Positions 24,949 through 33,198 of a stretch of DNA of 41,213 bases are shown here, one piece after another. Each line of letters opens with the position of its first letter. Positions within the stretch are counted from its first letter, which is position 1. This DNA comes from Acidobacteriota bacterium (GTDB taxonomy: Bacteria > Acidobacteriota > UBA6911), in NCBI GenBank assembly GCA_016929335.1, contig JAFGIY010000083.1:1-41213 (forward strand). The letters run 5' to 3'. The notes under the pieces are model-generated. The model saw nothing but the letters and a program-made list of their open reading frames with translations. It was not told the DNA's origin and searched no databases. The translations under genes were made by a program, and so were the position numbers.

Positions 24949-25028
24949 TGAGATAACTCCCTGCAATGGATCCTTTTAGTCATGCATGCCGGGACAAAGT
25001 CTATTTCAATATCATTCGGATCCAAATT

Positions 25029-25085
25029 CTTAGCGCCTTGGAGCCTCCGCGTCTTTGAGCCCGATCAACGCGAAGGCCCCTAAGC
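25029..25085. repeat. Palindromic intergenic repeat, copy 3
   Basis: CTTAGCGCCTTGGAG at the left and GAAGGCCCCTAAG at the right form an imperfect hairpin with GTCTTTGAG inside, the same core as copies 1 and 2 in more divergent form. It lies in the gap between the DUF4861-like fragment and the acetylesterase gene. Confidence 0.5.
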
Positions 25086-25170
25086 AGTCAACCTCATTTC
25101 GCAATTTGAAGATTTCATATCCCCTGGTTTTCCTGTTAATGTTCTTAGTATCTTATCTGAGGCCGGCGCA

Positions 25171-25947
25171 ATGAAGCAATTATTCCTGATCCTGATGTTC
25201 ACCACCTGCATTCCGGGCTTCCCGCTCGAGACCCGACCCATTCACATTTTCATGATCGGCGATTCAACTATGGCGGACAAAGATCCAAAAGCCGAACCGG
25301 AGCGGGGCTGGGGACAGGCACTGCAGGCTTTCTTTGACCATACCGTGAAAGTATCGAATCATGCCGTCAATGGAAGAAGCTCGAAAAGCTTCCTCGATGA
25401 AGGGCGCTGGACGGCCGTTCTCGACAATCTCCAGGCCGGCGATTATGTCATAATCCAGTTCGGCCACAATGACCAGAAGCCGGATGAAGCGCGGCATACG
25501 GATCCGTATACTTCTTACAAAAGCAACCTTGAGCAATATATATCGGACACGCGTGCAAAAGGAGCATTCCCCATCCTTTGCACATCTATCGTCCGCCGCA
25601 AATTTGATGAAAATGGCGTGCTTGTCGATACGCATGGCGAATATCCCGAAGCAGTTCGTCAGGCTGCGGAGGAATTCCGGGTTCCTTTGCTGGATCTTCA
25701 ACTCAGAACAAAAAAGCTTGTTTCGGATCTCGGTCCCGAACAATCCAAATCCCTTTTCCTATACGTGCCTCCGGGCGCCTACCCAAATCGCCCCGGCGGA
25801 ACCCAGGATGACACGCATCTCAATCCCGAAGGCGCAGCCGCGATAGCCCGTCTGGCGGTGGAGGAGATGAAAGCGTTGAAGCTGCCGCTTGCAGAGCATT
25901 TGAAATCGACGGAGATCCATGAAATCCGAGGTTCTCCATTAGCCTGA
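25171..25947 (+). CDS. Rhamnogalacturonan acetylesterase (SGNH/GDSL hydrolase)
   Basis: 258 residues with a signal peptide (about 1-20). It removes acetyl groups from the pectin backbone. SGNH motifs: nucleophile S32 in GDSTM, glycine G68 (NGRSS), N100 in FGHND, and D213 and H216 in DDTHLNPEG, spaced as in the family. GAGG lies 8 bases before the ATG. It is followed 38 bases later by the GH28 gene on the same strand, so deacetylation and backbone hydrolysis are probably coexpressed. Pectin methyl- or xylan-acetyl activity is possible, but GDSTMADK with the DxxH motif is typical of the rhamnogalacturonan group (CE12). Confidence 0.88.
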   Translation: MKQLFLILMFTTCIPGFPLETRPIHIFMIGDSTMADKDPKAEPERGWGQALQAFFDHTVKVSNHAVNGRSSKSFLDEGRWTAVLDNLQAGDYVIIQFGHNDQKPDEARHTDPYTSYKSNLEQYISDTRAKGAFPILCTSIVRRKFDENGVLVDTHGEYPEAVRQAAEEFRVPLLDLQLRTKKLVSDLGPEQSKSLFLYVPPGAYPNRPGGTQDDTHLNPEGAAAIARLAVEEMKALKLPLAEHLKSTEIHEIRGSPLA

Positions 25948-25985
25948 TTCCGTAATTCAGGTTTAGATTGGTTGGAGAATGGCCC

Positions 25986-27248
25986 ATGTTGCGTAGAGTG
26001 ATTTTTCCAGCTCTGATTGTTTCGATCGGGCTGTTTGTCGCCGGCGCGGCGAAACCAAAATCCTCCTTCGATGTACGGGATTTCGGAGCTGCCGGCAACG
26101 GCACGGAAAAGGACACTTCGGCCTTTCAAAAGGCGCTCGATGCCTGTGCCGTTTCAGGCGGAGGAGAGGTCGTCGTTCCTGCAGGAAAATATCTCATTGG
26201 CAGTATCCAGATGGGCAACCGTACCATCCTGCGCCTTGAAAAGAACAGCATTCTGACAGGCAGCCCCGATCTGGCCGACTATCCGATCATGGACATCCGC
26301 TGGGAGGGCCGCTGGCAACAGGGACATCGGGCGCTGATCTATGCCGGCAATGTCGATCATACGGGAATTATCGGTCCGGGACGCATCGAGGGGAACCGTG
26401 CCGTTGCCTTCGGCAAGGGGCTGCGGGGCGCGCCGGTCCTCGAACCCATTTCCTGCAATGATCTCCGTTGGGAGGATTTCTCCGTCACACATGACGGAAC
26501 GTGGGCTACACACCCGACGTACTGCGCCAATGTCGTGATCAGGAATCTGCACATTCGCAACACGCGGGACGGCATCGATGTAGATTCCTGCAAAAACGTG
26601 CGCATCGAAGGCTGCGACATCGATACGGGGGACGATGCCATCAGTCTCAAATCCGGACGTGGCATGAACGGCGCCCGGATCGGCATACCCACAGAGAATG
26701 TTCTCATCACGCGTTGCGTGTTGGGTGGTGGTTGGTTCGCCTGCATCGGCATCGGCAGCGAAACCTCCGGTGGCATCCGGAATGTACGCATCGAAAAAAC
26801 CAGGTTCACGCACAGCGGCACCCAGGCAATCTATATCAAAACCCGTACCGGACGCGCTGGCGTCATCGAAAATATCACAGGAGAAGATCTGGACGTCGCC
26901 AACGGAGGATTTCTGAAAATCAATGCGACAAGCGGCGGAAACCAGAGCACTCCGGACGACACAGTTGAAGGAGACCTTGGATACCCGATCATCAGGAGTA
27001 TCCGTTTTTCCAATGTGCGGTTGAAGGATGTAACGACTCTGGTTGATGCAATTAAGATAGCTCCTGAAAAGCCCATTTGTGGTCTGACCCTGACTGACAT
27101 TACGGGGACCTGCAAAAAAGGAATCATACTGTCTAACATCCGGGATGCCGTTTTGCGGGGCATCCGTGTGACCGGCTTCTCCGGTCCGTTGCTGGCCATT
27201 GAGAATACGACAGGCTCCGGAATCAGGGGAGCCGTTCCGCTGAAATAA
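25986..27248 (+). CDS. GH28 polygalacturonase-family glycoside hydrolase
   Basis: 420 residues from ATG 25986, which has TGGAGAA 8 bases upstream (an upstream TTG is unlikely). A signal peptide covers about 1-22, then a right-handed parallel beta-helix opens with FDVRDFGAAGNGTEKDTSAF. Conserved GH28 regions: NTRDGIDVDS (192-201), GDDAISLKSG with the catalytic aspartates D216 and D217, GIGSETSGGIRNV (255-267) and YIKTRTG. The GHG histidine expected before the GSE block is not seen; that stretch reads GGGWFACIGIG. The enzyme probably hydrolyses galacturonan or rhamnogalacturonan outside the cytoplasm. The missing His puts it in a divergent subfamily, so the exact linkage is uncertain. Confidence 0.9.
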   Translation: MLRRVIFPALIVSIGLFVAGAAKPKSSFDVRDFGAAGNGTEKDTSAFQKALDACAVSGGGEVVVPAGKYLIGSIQMGNRTILRLEKNSILTGSPDLADYPIMDIRWEGRWQQGHRALIYAGNVDHTGIIGPGRIEGNRAVAFGKGLRGAPVLEPISCNDLRWEDFSVTHDGTWATHPTYCANVVIRNLHIRNTRDGIDVDSCKNVRIEGCDIDTGDDAISLKSGRGMNGARIGIPTENVLITRCVLGGGWFACIGIGSETSGGIRNVRIEKTRFTHSGTQAIYIKTRTGRAGVIENITGEDLDVANGGFLKINATSGGNQSTPDDTVEGDLGYPIIRSIRFSNVRLKDVTTLVDAIKIAPEKPICGLTLTDITGTCKKGIILSNIRDAVLRGIRVTGFSGPLLAIENTTGSGIRGAVPLK

Positions 27249-27355
27249 AAGACCGCATGCTTGAGAGGCTTGCCGATAGTGTGTTGTTCAGGTCAAAGAA
27301 AAATCCGGATCATGGTCCTGAGGGCATATACAACCTGACCGGAGAATGATTAGGT

Positions 27356-27871
27356 CTAATACCTCGCTTTCAACCAATCAAAGATGATGCTTTCGAAGGC
27401 GGGCCTGCCGTTCTTGAACCAGGCCGCCTGCGTGATGGCGATGTTCTCGGGAGTCTGGTTCTCCGTCCAGTATTCCAGCAGCCTGATCTTGAACCCGGTG
27501 TCCTCCGCCGGCACAAGAGTGTAATGAGCACTTGCCTGGAAGGGAGGCACGATGTCCCTGCCGCTCGCCTCATCGACAGTCCTGTCATTGAAGCGCACAC
27601 AGACAATCAGCTTTTCAAGGTTGATCGCATAGTAGTAAGGCTCGATGATTTCGCGAAGACCGGGATGTACCATCTGCATGAGAAGCCCCTCGCGAGAAGC
27701 TCTTTTCCCTGTGAACTCCGCGGTTGTCGGCGGCGTGTAATAGACGAACTCAAAGTCCTCGGTGAACAACTTGCCAAGTTCCGGCACCTTTTCGAGAGGG
27801 CCGATGCATTCTCGGACTGCTGCGAAATACATGTCCATCCATGCGGAAACCTGTTCTTGAGTGATAGCCAT
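27356..27871 (-). CDS. NTF2-like (SnoaL-fold) cytoplasmic protein
   Basis: 171 residues from ATG 27871, with GGGAGG 8 bases upstream. No signal peptide. The pattern of an N-terminal helical segment (VSAWMDMYFAAVREC), FTEDFEFVYYTPP, then strands with aromatic residues (YYYAINLEKLIVCVRFND, FQASAHYTLV, FKIRLLEYWTE) suits the NTF2-like cone fold used by SnoaL cyclases, ketosteroid isomerases and many dehydratases. I do not recognise a closer family. It is divergent from the tannase-like gene. Other NTF2-like genes occur at 38323-41042, so it may serve the same unknown pathway. Confidence 0.65.
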   Translation of the reverse strand: MAITQEQVSAWMDMYFAAVRECIGPLEKVPELGKLFTEDFEFVYYTPPTTAEFTGKRASREGLLMQMVHPGLREIIEPYYYAINLEKLIVCVRFNDRTVDEASGRDIVPPFQASAHYTLVPAEDTGFKIRLLEYWTENQTPENIAITQAAWFKNGRPAFESIIFDWLKARY

Positions 27872-28068
27872 TGCCAATGCCTCCCATCGTCTGCCGACCC
27901 ATCTTTCCGATTTGAAACTGCCCCATCATAATACTGTTACTCTGTCATTGAACACAACCGACGGAGGATTTCTCCGGGAAGCTGCATTTCTAATCGCATC
28001 TGTTTATCGCTGTAGTTAATAATGTAAAAATGCATATCGATAGCTGGAGAGACCTGGGAGATGTTTTT

Positions 28069-29610
28069 ATGAAGCGTTACATGTGTTCATACATGCCAGT
28101 GTATTTGCTTATGGCTTTTTTGCTCATATCGGTTTCTGCGAGTGCGCAGCAATCCTGCGAAAGCTTAAAATCCGCCCGGATGCCTCACGTGACGGTTACC
28201 TCAGCTGAAAAAATCACTCCGCCCTGGGAGATCCCGCCCACCTCAGGCGCATTCGGCACGCCTGCAGGTCAAATGGTAAATGTCTCCTTTTGCAGAGTTG
28301 AGGGTTTTTCTGCTCCGACCGGCGATTCTCATATCGGATTTGAAGTATGGCTTCCCCTTGCCGCTGAATGGAATGGGAGGCTTCTTGCTGTGGGCAATCC
28401 CGGATTTATCGGAGGCGTTTCGCGGGGCGCCCTTTCAGACATCGTTCAGAGAAGATATGTCGCCGTATCCACCGATACCGGACACACCGAAGAGGGATAC
28501 TTCTGGGCCGGGGGACATCCGGAGAAGCTCGTCGATTGGGGATATCGGGCGGTTCATGAAACGATCGTGGCTGCAAAACAGCTGATTCAAATCCATTATG
28601 GAAAGCCCGTTCAATACTCTTACTGGAGCAGTTGTCATAACGGCGGCAACCAGGGACTGAATGAAGCGCAGCGTTATCCGGACGACTTTGACGGCATTGT
28701 CGCCGGCGATCCCGCTTATTACGTATCCCGTTTGCAGGCAGGTTCGCTGTATATCGGCTGGGTGTCGCTGAAAGACGGGATGAAGGCTTCCGGCTATATA
28801 TCGCCTTCCAAATACCCGGCAATGCATCGGGCAGCCCTCGATGTTTGCGATGCCGGAGACGGTCTTGTGGATGGGATTATTGAAAATCCGCCGGCCTGTG
28901 AATACGACCCCGTTGTCATGAAGTGCCATGGAAACGACCAGCCGTCCTGCCTTACCGATGCGCAGGTGGAAACAGCCAGAAAAATTTATGCAGGAGCGAA
29001 GTTCAATGACGGCACTTCGATATACGGCGGCTACGAACCGGGGACAGAACTGAATTGGGCCATGATGGCCGGCGGTCCTGAACCGCTCAGCCTGAGCACC
29101 GGCTATTTCAAGGGTATGGTCTTTGAAAATTCGGACTGGGATTATAGAACATTCGATCCGGACCGGGATACGCGTCTGGCAGAGAAGCGGACGGGAGCGG
29201 CGGTGGACGGGATCAATCCAAACCTCAAACCGTTCAAGCAGAGCGGCGGCAAGCTCATCATTTACCAGTCATGGAATGAAACCACTATTCCGCCGCGGTC
29301 CATTATCGATTATTACACAAGCGTCGAGAAAACAATGGGCGGTCCGGGGCAGACACGTGATTTCGTTCGACTGTTTATGGTCGCGGGAATGGGGATGTGC
29401 CCCGGATTTCGCAATGCGAAGGACTTTGATGCTCTGGAAGCCATGCAGCAGTGGGTAGAAAAAGGGATAGCACCGGAGCAGATCCTGGCTCAGCACCGGG
29501 ACGATAACGGGGAAGTCTTTCGGACCCGCCCGGTATGCGCCTATCCAGAAGTTGCGAAGTATACGGGCAAAGGCGATCCAAACGACGCCGCCGGCTTTGA
29601 ATGCAAGTAA
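28069..29610 (+). CDS. Tannase/feruloyl-esterase family protein with all three catalytic residues replaced
   Basis: 513 residues from ATG 28069 (GGGAG upstream) with a signal peptide ending near ASAQQ. The fold is clearly that of the tannase/feruloyl esterase family: IGFEVWLPLAAEWNGRLLAV, LNEAQRYPDDFDGIVAGDPA, DGLVDGIIENPPACEYDP and DFDALEAMQQWVEKG. Active members share a CS-D-HC motif, in which Ser, Asp and His form the triad and the two Cys a disulfide. Here the Ser position is H190 (SSCHNGG), the Asp position is E404 (QSWNETTIPP) and the His position is M443 (GMGMCPG). Both cysteines, C189 and C444, remain. Length is normal and there is no frameshift, so the gene is maintained. It is probably not an ordinary serine esterase; a binding role or a new chemistry is possible. 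Confidence 0.85.
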   Translation: MKRYMCSYMPVYLLMAFLLISVSASAQQSCESLKSARMPHVTVTSAEKITPPWEIPPTSGAFGTPAGQMVNVSFCRVEGFSAPTGDSHIGFEVWLPLAAEWNGRLLAVGNPGFIGGVSRGALSDIVQRRYVAVSTDTGHTEEGYFWAGGHPEKLVDWGYRAVHETIVAAKQLIQIHYGKPVQYSYWSSCHNGGNQGLNEAQRYPDDFDGIVAGDPAYYVSRLQAGSLYIGWVSLKDGMKASGYISPSKYPAMHRAALDVCDAGDGLVDGIIENPPACEYDPVVMKCHGNDQPSCLTDAQVETARKIYAGAKFNDGTSIYGGYEPGTELNWAMMAGGPEPLSLSTGYFKGMVFENSDWDYRTFDPDRDTRLAEKRTGAAVDGINPNLKPFKQSGGKLIIYQSWNETTIPPRSIIDYYTSVEKTMGGPGQTRDFVRLFMVAGMGMCPGFRNAKDFDALEAMQQWVEKGIAPEQILAQHRDDNGEVFRTRPVCAYPEVAKYTGKGDPNDAAGFECK

Positions 29611-29620
29611 AGAGATTGGG

Positions 29621-30082
29621 CTATTTGCCGGTGGCCCGGCGTGTGCACAATGCGCGTCCTACAGCGCCACAACCGCCCCCGCCGCCGGAGGATATGCTTG
29701 ATCCACCATAGCCGAAGTTGAACATCCAGGAATCACCGAGGCTGTTCTTGGATCCGCTCCAGACATTGGCGGATTGTAAATTTACAGATCCCTTGGCCTT
29801 GTATTGCTTCTTCAGATTTCTGTCGTACAGACCTTCCAGTTCCTCCAGTGTCGCCAACCGCCAGTCTGTGTGCCCTCCCAGGGTCAAGCTTTCACAATAG
29901 GCGTTGGCTTGACTATAATTTACGTCGCTGCCGTTATCCTCGACTGCCCAGCTCAAACCGGTCGAGCCGTCTTCCCAAATTCCCGCAGAATCCTGACTTG
30001 CCGCTATCTGTATGCCGGCATAAAGGAGGATCATTATTAATAAGGATATTACCCGGCGATCGAAAAATCTTTTTAAGGACAT
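29621..30082 (-). CDS. Secreted DUF1566-domain protein
   Basis: 153 residues from ATG 30082 (AAGGAG 7 bases upstream). A hydrophobic signal or anchor spans about 12-29. The DUF1566 pattern is visible: IWEDGSTGLSW, NYSQANAYCESLTLGG, DWRLATLEELEGLYD and NVWSGSKN. These domains are C-type-lectin-like (Lcl) modules on secreted or surface proteins; binding partners are generally unknown. The C-terminus is rich in Gly and Ser with two cysteines (GGGGGCGAVGRALC). It converges with the tannase-like gene, with only 10 bases between the stops. Confidence 0.75.
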   Translation of the reverse strand: MSLKRFFDRRVISLLIMILLYAGIQIAASQDSAGIWEDGSTGLSWAVEDNGSDVNYSQANAYCESLTLGGHTDWRLATLEELEGLYDRNLKKQYKAKGSVNLQSANVWSGSKNSLGDSWMFNFGYGGSSISSGGGGGCGAVGRALCTRRATGK

Positions 30083-30233
30083 AAAACCACTCCTTGAAAA
30101 TCGATGCAGAAACCTCAATTTTACTCAATCCAGCCAGCAGAATATTAAATACCGATCCATGCTGCAATCGTTTCATTTAAAATTTTATCGCATTTTGCCC
30201 TGGTATATTCTTGGGTAAGGTCCCGCGCTTGTG

Positions 30234-30273
30234 GTCCGGCCTACCGGCCGGACGTGCGGGCTGAAGCCCGCAC
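30234..30273. repeat. Two tandem perfect hairpins (REP-like)
   Basis: GTCCGGCC-TACC-GGCCGGAC (30234-30253) is followed without a gap by GTGCGGGCT-GA-AGCCCGCAC (30254-30273). Adjacent GC-rich palindromes of this kind are typical of REP/BIME-type intergenic elements. It lies about 85 bases upstream of the FAD dehydrogenase gene. Confidence 0.7.
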
Positions 30274-30358
30274 CCACATGAGATAGGGGTAGATGTGAAA
30301 TCACGTATCTTTTATGTGGGGATGTCCTTCAGAGCATCGGTTTTTTGAAGGAGGATAG

Positions 30359-31987
30359 ATGAACAAGAAAACGATAAGAATCACCCGCAGGTCATTCATG
30401 AAAGGCGCAGCCTCCGGTGTCGGCATACTGACGACAACAGGCTCTGGTTGGGCCCACTACGGATTGGATTCTGCTCAATCCAAAGCATACTCATTTGAAA
30501 CTCCACCTCCCCCAATACCGGCAGGCGAGATTAAGCAAAAAATAGCTGCGGAAGTCATCGTGATCGGCGCCGGAACGTCCGGCCTGGTTTGTGCCAATGC
30601 AGCCGCCGAAAAAGGAGCCAAAGTTGTGGTGCTTGCGTCGAGTTCCGGTCCCGTTGGCCGAGGCGGATCCAACCACGCATTCAACAGCAAACTGATGCGC
30701 AAGCTTGGACTCACATCAAACCCTGCCGCGGAATTCAGGAAGGAAATGATGTGCCACTCTTTCAGAGTTGATCAGGATAAGTGGTGGCTGTGGGCCCGCA
30801 AGAGCGGCGAAGCCATGGACTGGCTGATGGACAAGATGGAAGCGGCGGGATACCAATCCGTCATCGAAATGGGAAACACCGATCCGGAAGGCATCATGAC
30901 AATGCATCCGGGTTCTCACTCATGGTTGGGGAAAGATATAACGACTGCTGGCCGCAGCCAGCAGCTTGTGGTGAATACCCTGGCTGAATCCGCTCAGGCT
31001 CATGGCGTGCAGATCTATTACAATACGACAGCCATGCAGCTTGTTCGCGAGGGAAAGAACATCGGCAGAGTCCGTGCCGTGATCGCGAAAACTCCGGACG
31101 ACGGCTACTGTATCTACGAAGGCAGGAAAGCCATCGTTCTCGCCACCGGAGATTTTAAAGACGAGGAGATGGTGGAGAAGTACTGTCCATGGATGCTGCC
31201 CCTGGTAAAAGCCGGAGGAGGCATCTATCGGGGTGATGGGCATAAGATGGGCCTGTGGGTAGGCGCAGCATGGCAGAGGACGCAACCGAATGCCCCAATT
31301 CTGTTGGGAGGCGTGGGCCCCGGGACGCAGCCATACAGAGCTTTCACCGGACTGGTCGTAAACAAAAACGCAGAGCGCTACGGCAATGAAGACAACCTAA
31401 GATCCTTTGCAGGCGTTGCACAGATGCGGCAGCCGGAGTCGACGATTTTTGCCGTCTGGGATTCCGCATATGCCGAAAGGGCTACGCCATGGACTCCCAT
31501 CGGTTCCTACTACGGCGGTCCAGCCGAGGTCCCCGTGCAGGCTGTTGTCGCCGGATGGGAGGAAAACGTCAAGGTCGGCGCAATGGTGAAAGCGGATACG
31601 CCGGATGAACTTGCCAAAAGGCTGGGATTGCCGGTCGCTCCGCTGAAAGCAACCGTGGAAAGATATAACGGATTCTGCAAAACGGGGACAGATGAGGATT
31701 TCGGCAAAAGGCCCGGTCTGCTCATTCCGGTTGAGCGGGCTCCTTTCTATGGAGAAATCAGTCGATCGCCCTGGTTGCTTAATATCTCAGGCGGATTGCG
31801 CACCAACATCAAAATGCAGGTGTTGGATAAAAACGAGCAGGCTATTCCGGGCCTTTACGCGGTCGGCACCATTGTCGGCGACTTGTACTCCAACATATAT
31901 ACGTTCCTGGAGCCGGGCCACAACCTGGGAGCTGCCTGCGTTACCTTCGGCTATCTTGTCGGCAAAGACATTGCAAAGAGCCAATAG
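30359..31987 (+). CDS. Tat-exported FAD-dependent dehydrogenase (fumarate reductase flavoprotein/3-ketosteroid dehydrogenase-like)
   Basis: 542 residues, ATG behind AAGGAGGATAG. A Tat signal is visible (TRRSFMKGAASG, residues 9-20). The FAD-binding Rossmann motif is VIVIGAGTSGLVCANAAAEKG (GAGTSG at 70-75), with an acidic/aromatic replacement at the usual ribose site (VVVLASS). The C-terminal FAD block (LNISGGLRTNIKMQVLDKN, GLYAVGTIVGDLYSNIYTFL and PGHNLGAACVTFGYLVGKDIA) matches flavoprotein subunits of the succinate dehydrogenase/fumarate reductase and ketosteroid-dehydrogenase superfamily. The substrate is unknown. Exported flavoproteins of this type usually take electrons from c-type cytochromes or quinols, but no partner is adjacent. 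Confidence 0.88.
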   Translation: MNKKTIRITRRSFMKGAASGVGILTTTGSGWAHYGLDSAQSKAYSFETPPPPIPAGEIKQKIAAEVIVIGAGTSGLVCANAAAEKGAKVVVLASSSGPVGRGGSNHAFNSKLMRKLGLTSNPAAEFRKEMMCHSFRVDQDKWWLWARKSGEAMDWLMDKMEAAGYQSVIEMGNTDPEGIMTMHPGSHSWLGKDITTAGRSQQLVVNTLAESAQAHGVQIYYNTTAMQLVREGKNIGRVRAVIAKTPDDGYCIYEGRKAIVLATGDFKDEEMVEKYCPWMLPLVKAGGGIYRGDGHKMGLWVGAAWQRTQPNAPILLGGVGPGTQPYRAFTGLVVNKNAERYGNEDNLRSFAGVAQMRQPESTIFAVWDSAYAERATPWTPIGSYYGGPAEVPVQAVVAGWEENVKVGAMVKADTPDELAKRLGLPVAPLKATVERYNGFCKTGTDEDFGKRPGLLIPVERAPFYGEISRSPWLLNISGGLRTNIKMQVLDKNEQAIPGLYAVGTIVGDLYSNIYTFLEPGHNLGAACVTFGYLVGKDIAKSQ

Positions 31988-32031
31988 AATAAAAAAGCGG
32001 GGAAGATTTGCGATAAACGAAGATAGTTCTT

Positions 32032-32151
32032 TCGGGGTCGGGGTCGGTATCGCTATCGGGGTCGAATTTGAAATCATATTAAATGTGAACACAATTTTTA
32101 TGCTCCATGGCTAAAAGCCGACCCCGATAGCGATACCGACCCCGACCCCGA
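32032..32151. repeat. Perfect 33-bp inverted repeat with 54-base loop
   Basis: The left arm 32032-32064 and right arm 32119-32151 are exact reverse complements. They are built from TCGGGG and TCGGTATCGCTATC units. The AT-rich loop carries no gene. It marks the left border of the helicase/ParA island. The remaining gap up to 32434 holds a second hairpin (32186-32207) and no convincing gene. Confidence 0.9.
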
Positions 32152-32185
32152 GGAATAAGGGATATGCTCCGCTGTGTATTGATAT

Positions 32186-32207
32186 GGGGACACTGGTGAC
32201 TGTCCCC
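32186..32207. repeat. GGGGACA...TGTCCCC hairpin
   Basis: GGGGACA (32186-32192) and TGTCCCC (32201-32207) are perfect inverted arms around CTGGTGAC. From memory this resembles a dispersed palindrome found in many environmental bacteria, often near mobile-element debris. No transposase is seen next to it. Confidence 0.6.
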
Positions 32208-32434
32208 GTTTCACCGCGATATGTTGGGGCATACATAATTTTTCGCTCAACTAATAGTTGTTTTTCGCGATTTTGTTGATAAGATGGGATCGGTATTGGC
32301 AAGCGAATAAATCTGATGGGATTGTGGAGATCAGCCCTCATTTTTTTTAGTAATAACGACTCCCTGATTGAAGTCGACACCAATAGCCGCTGATTTGAAC
32401 CCATTGTTGCGCTACTGCGCTTGATCCTGACAAC

Positions 32435-33076
32435 TTGGACCCGCAGCGAAAGAAACTGGCAGAGGACTCCCCTGAGGAGAATCGGCGAACGGAAAAGCAT
32501 CTTTCCAGAGGATTGGAAGATGTTTCCCACCTGTTCTTGTCGCAATTACCCGACAGACAAGCTGAAAAAGCGGAAATCCCAAACATTACGCCTGAGCATA
32601 CTTCATCCGAACGGGCTCAATCCGGAGTTCCTTTTCTGTTGCATCATTCCTCGAATGTCAGTCGAGAGTTGATTTTGGGCTTTCTGAACGGGAGTGCGGC
32701 CGTCCTCGAAGAGGGCTTGCGTGCGATTGACACAAATATTCCCTGTGATCCGTTTGGCTTCATCGATTTGCTTGCCGTGGATGGCCGGGATCAGCTTTGC
32801 ATTATAAATGTTGATGTCGTCCAGAAAGACGAATTGTTCCTTCGTGGAATTGCTTATTTTGACTGGATCGTCCGCAATACGCCGATTGTCAGGCGCATGT
32901 ATCAGGGGCGTGTCATAAACTTTTCCGCCAAACCAAGGTTGTTTCTTGTCGCCCCTGGTTTTTCTCCATTGCTCAAATGTGTCGCCCGACGCAGCACGAT
33001 CCCGGAAGTCTGCTGCTTTGCATATCGTGCTGTAGCAATGCAGGGAGGGATTGGGATGCTCTTTGAGCATGCCTGA
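32435..33076 (+). CDS. PD-(D/E)XK-nuclease-like protein with degraded active site, unknown function
   Basis: Up to 213 residues. The start is uncertain: the frame opens with TTG 32435 without a clear ribosome site and has no early ATG. The N-terminal 70 residues are polar and probably disordered. The C-terminal part contains FGFIDLLAVDGRDQLCIINVDV followed by LFLRGIAYFDWIVRN. Its layout resembles restriction-type nucleases such as the DUF91/NucS group (D-hydrophobic core, then E-x-K, then a helix with YxxWV). Here the expected E-x-K strand reads INVD, so the metal site would be incomplete. It lies 122 bases before the ParA gene and could belong to the same operon. The family assignment is tentative. 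Confidence 0.5.
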   Translation: MDPQRKKLAEDSPEENRRTEKHLSRGLEDVSHLFLSQLPDRQAEKAEIPNITPEHTSSERAQSGVPFLLHHSSNVSRELILGFLNGSAAVLEEGLRAIDTNIPCDPFGFIDLLAVDGRDQLCIINVDVVQKDELFLRGIAYFDWIVRNTPIVRRMYQGRVINFSAKPRLFLVAPGFSPLLKCVARRSTIPEVCCFAYRAVAMQGGIGMLFEHA

Positions 33077-33198
33077 GAGATTTTGCCTGCAGCATTCGGC
33101 GGGAAACCGTCATTGGGAAGCTGAAATAGTCGCGTCCGGAAAACGCAAAGTGAGTACAACGGTTTTTTCAAAAAGCAGAAAGTGGAAAAGGAGAGCGA

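Noticed and set aside
32032..32207. Possible CRISPR-like array in the TCGGGG repeats
   Set aside because: The units are inverted arms of two hairpins, not spaced direct repeats, and no cas gene is present.
32111..32545. Open frame of 144 codons on the minus strand
   Set aside because: Its C-terminus is encoded by the inverted repeat and hairpin, and it lacks any domain.
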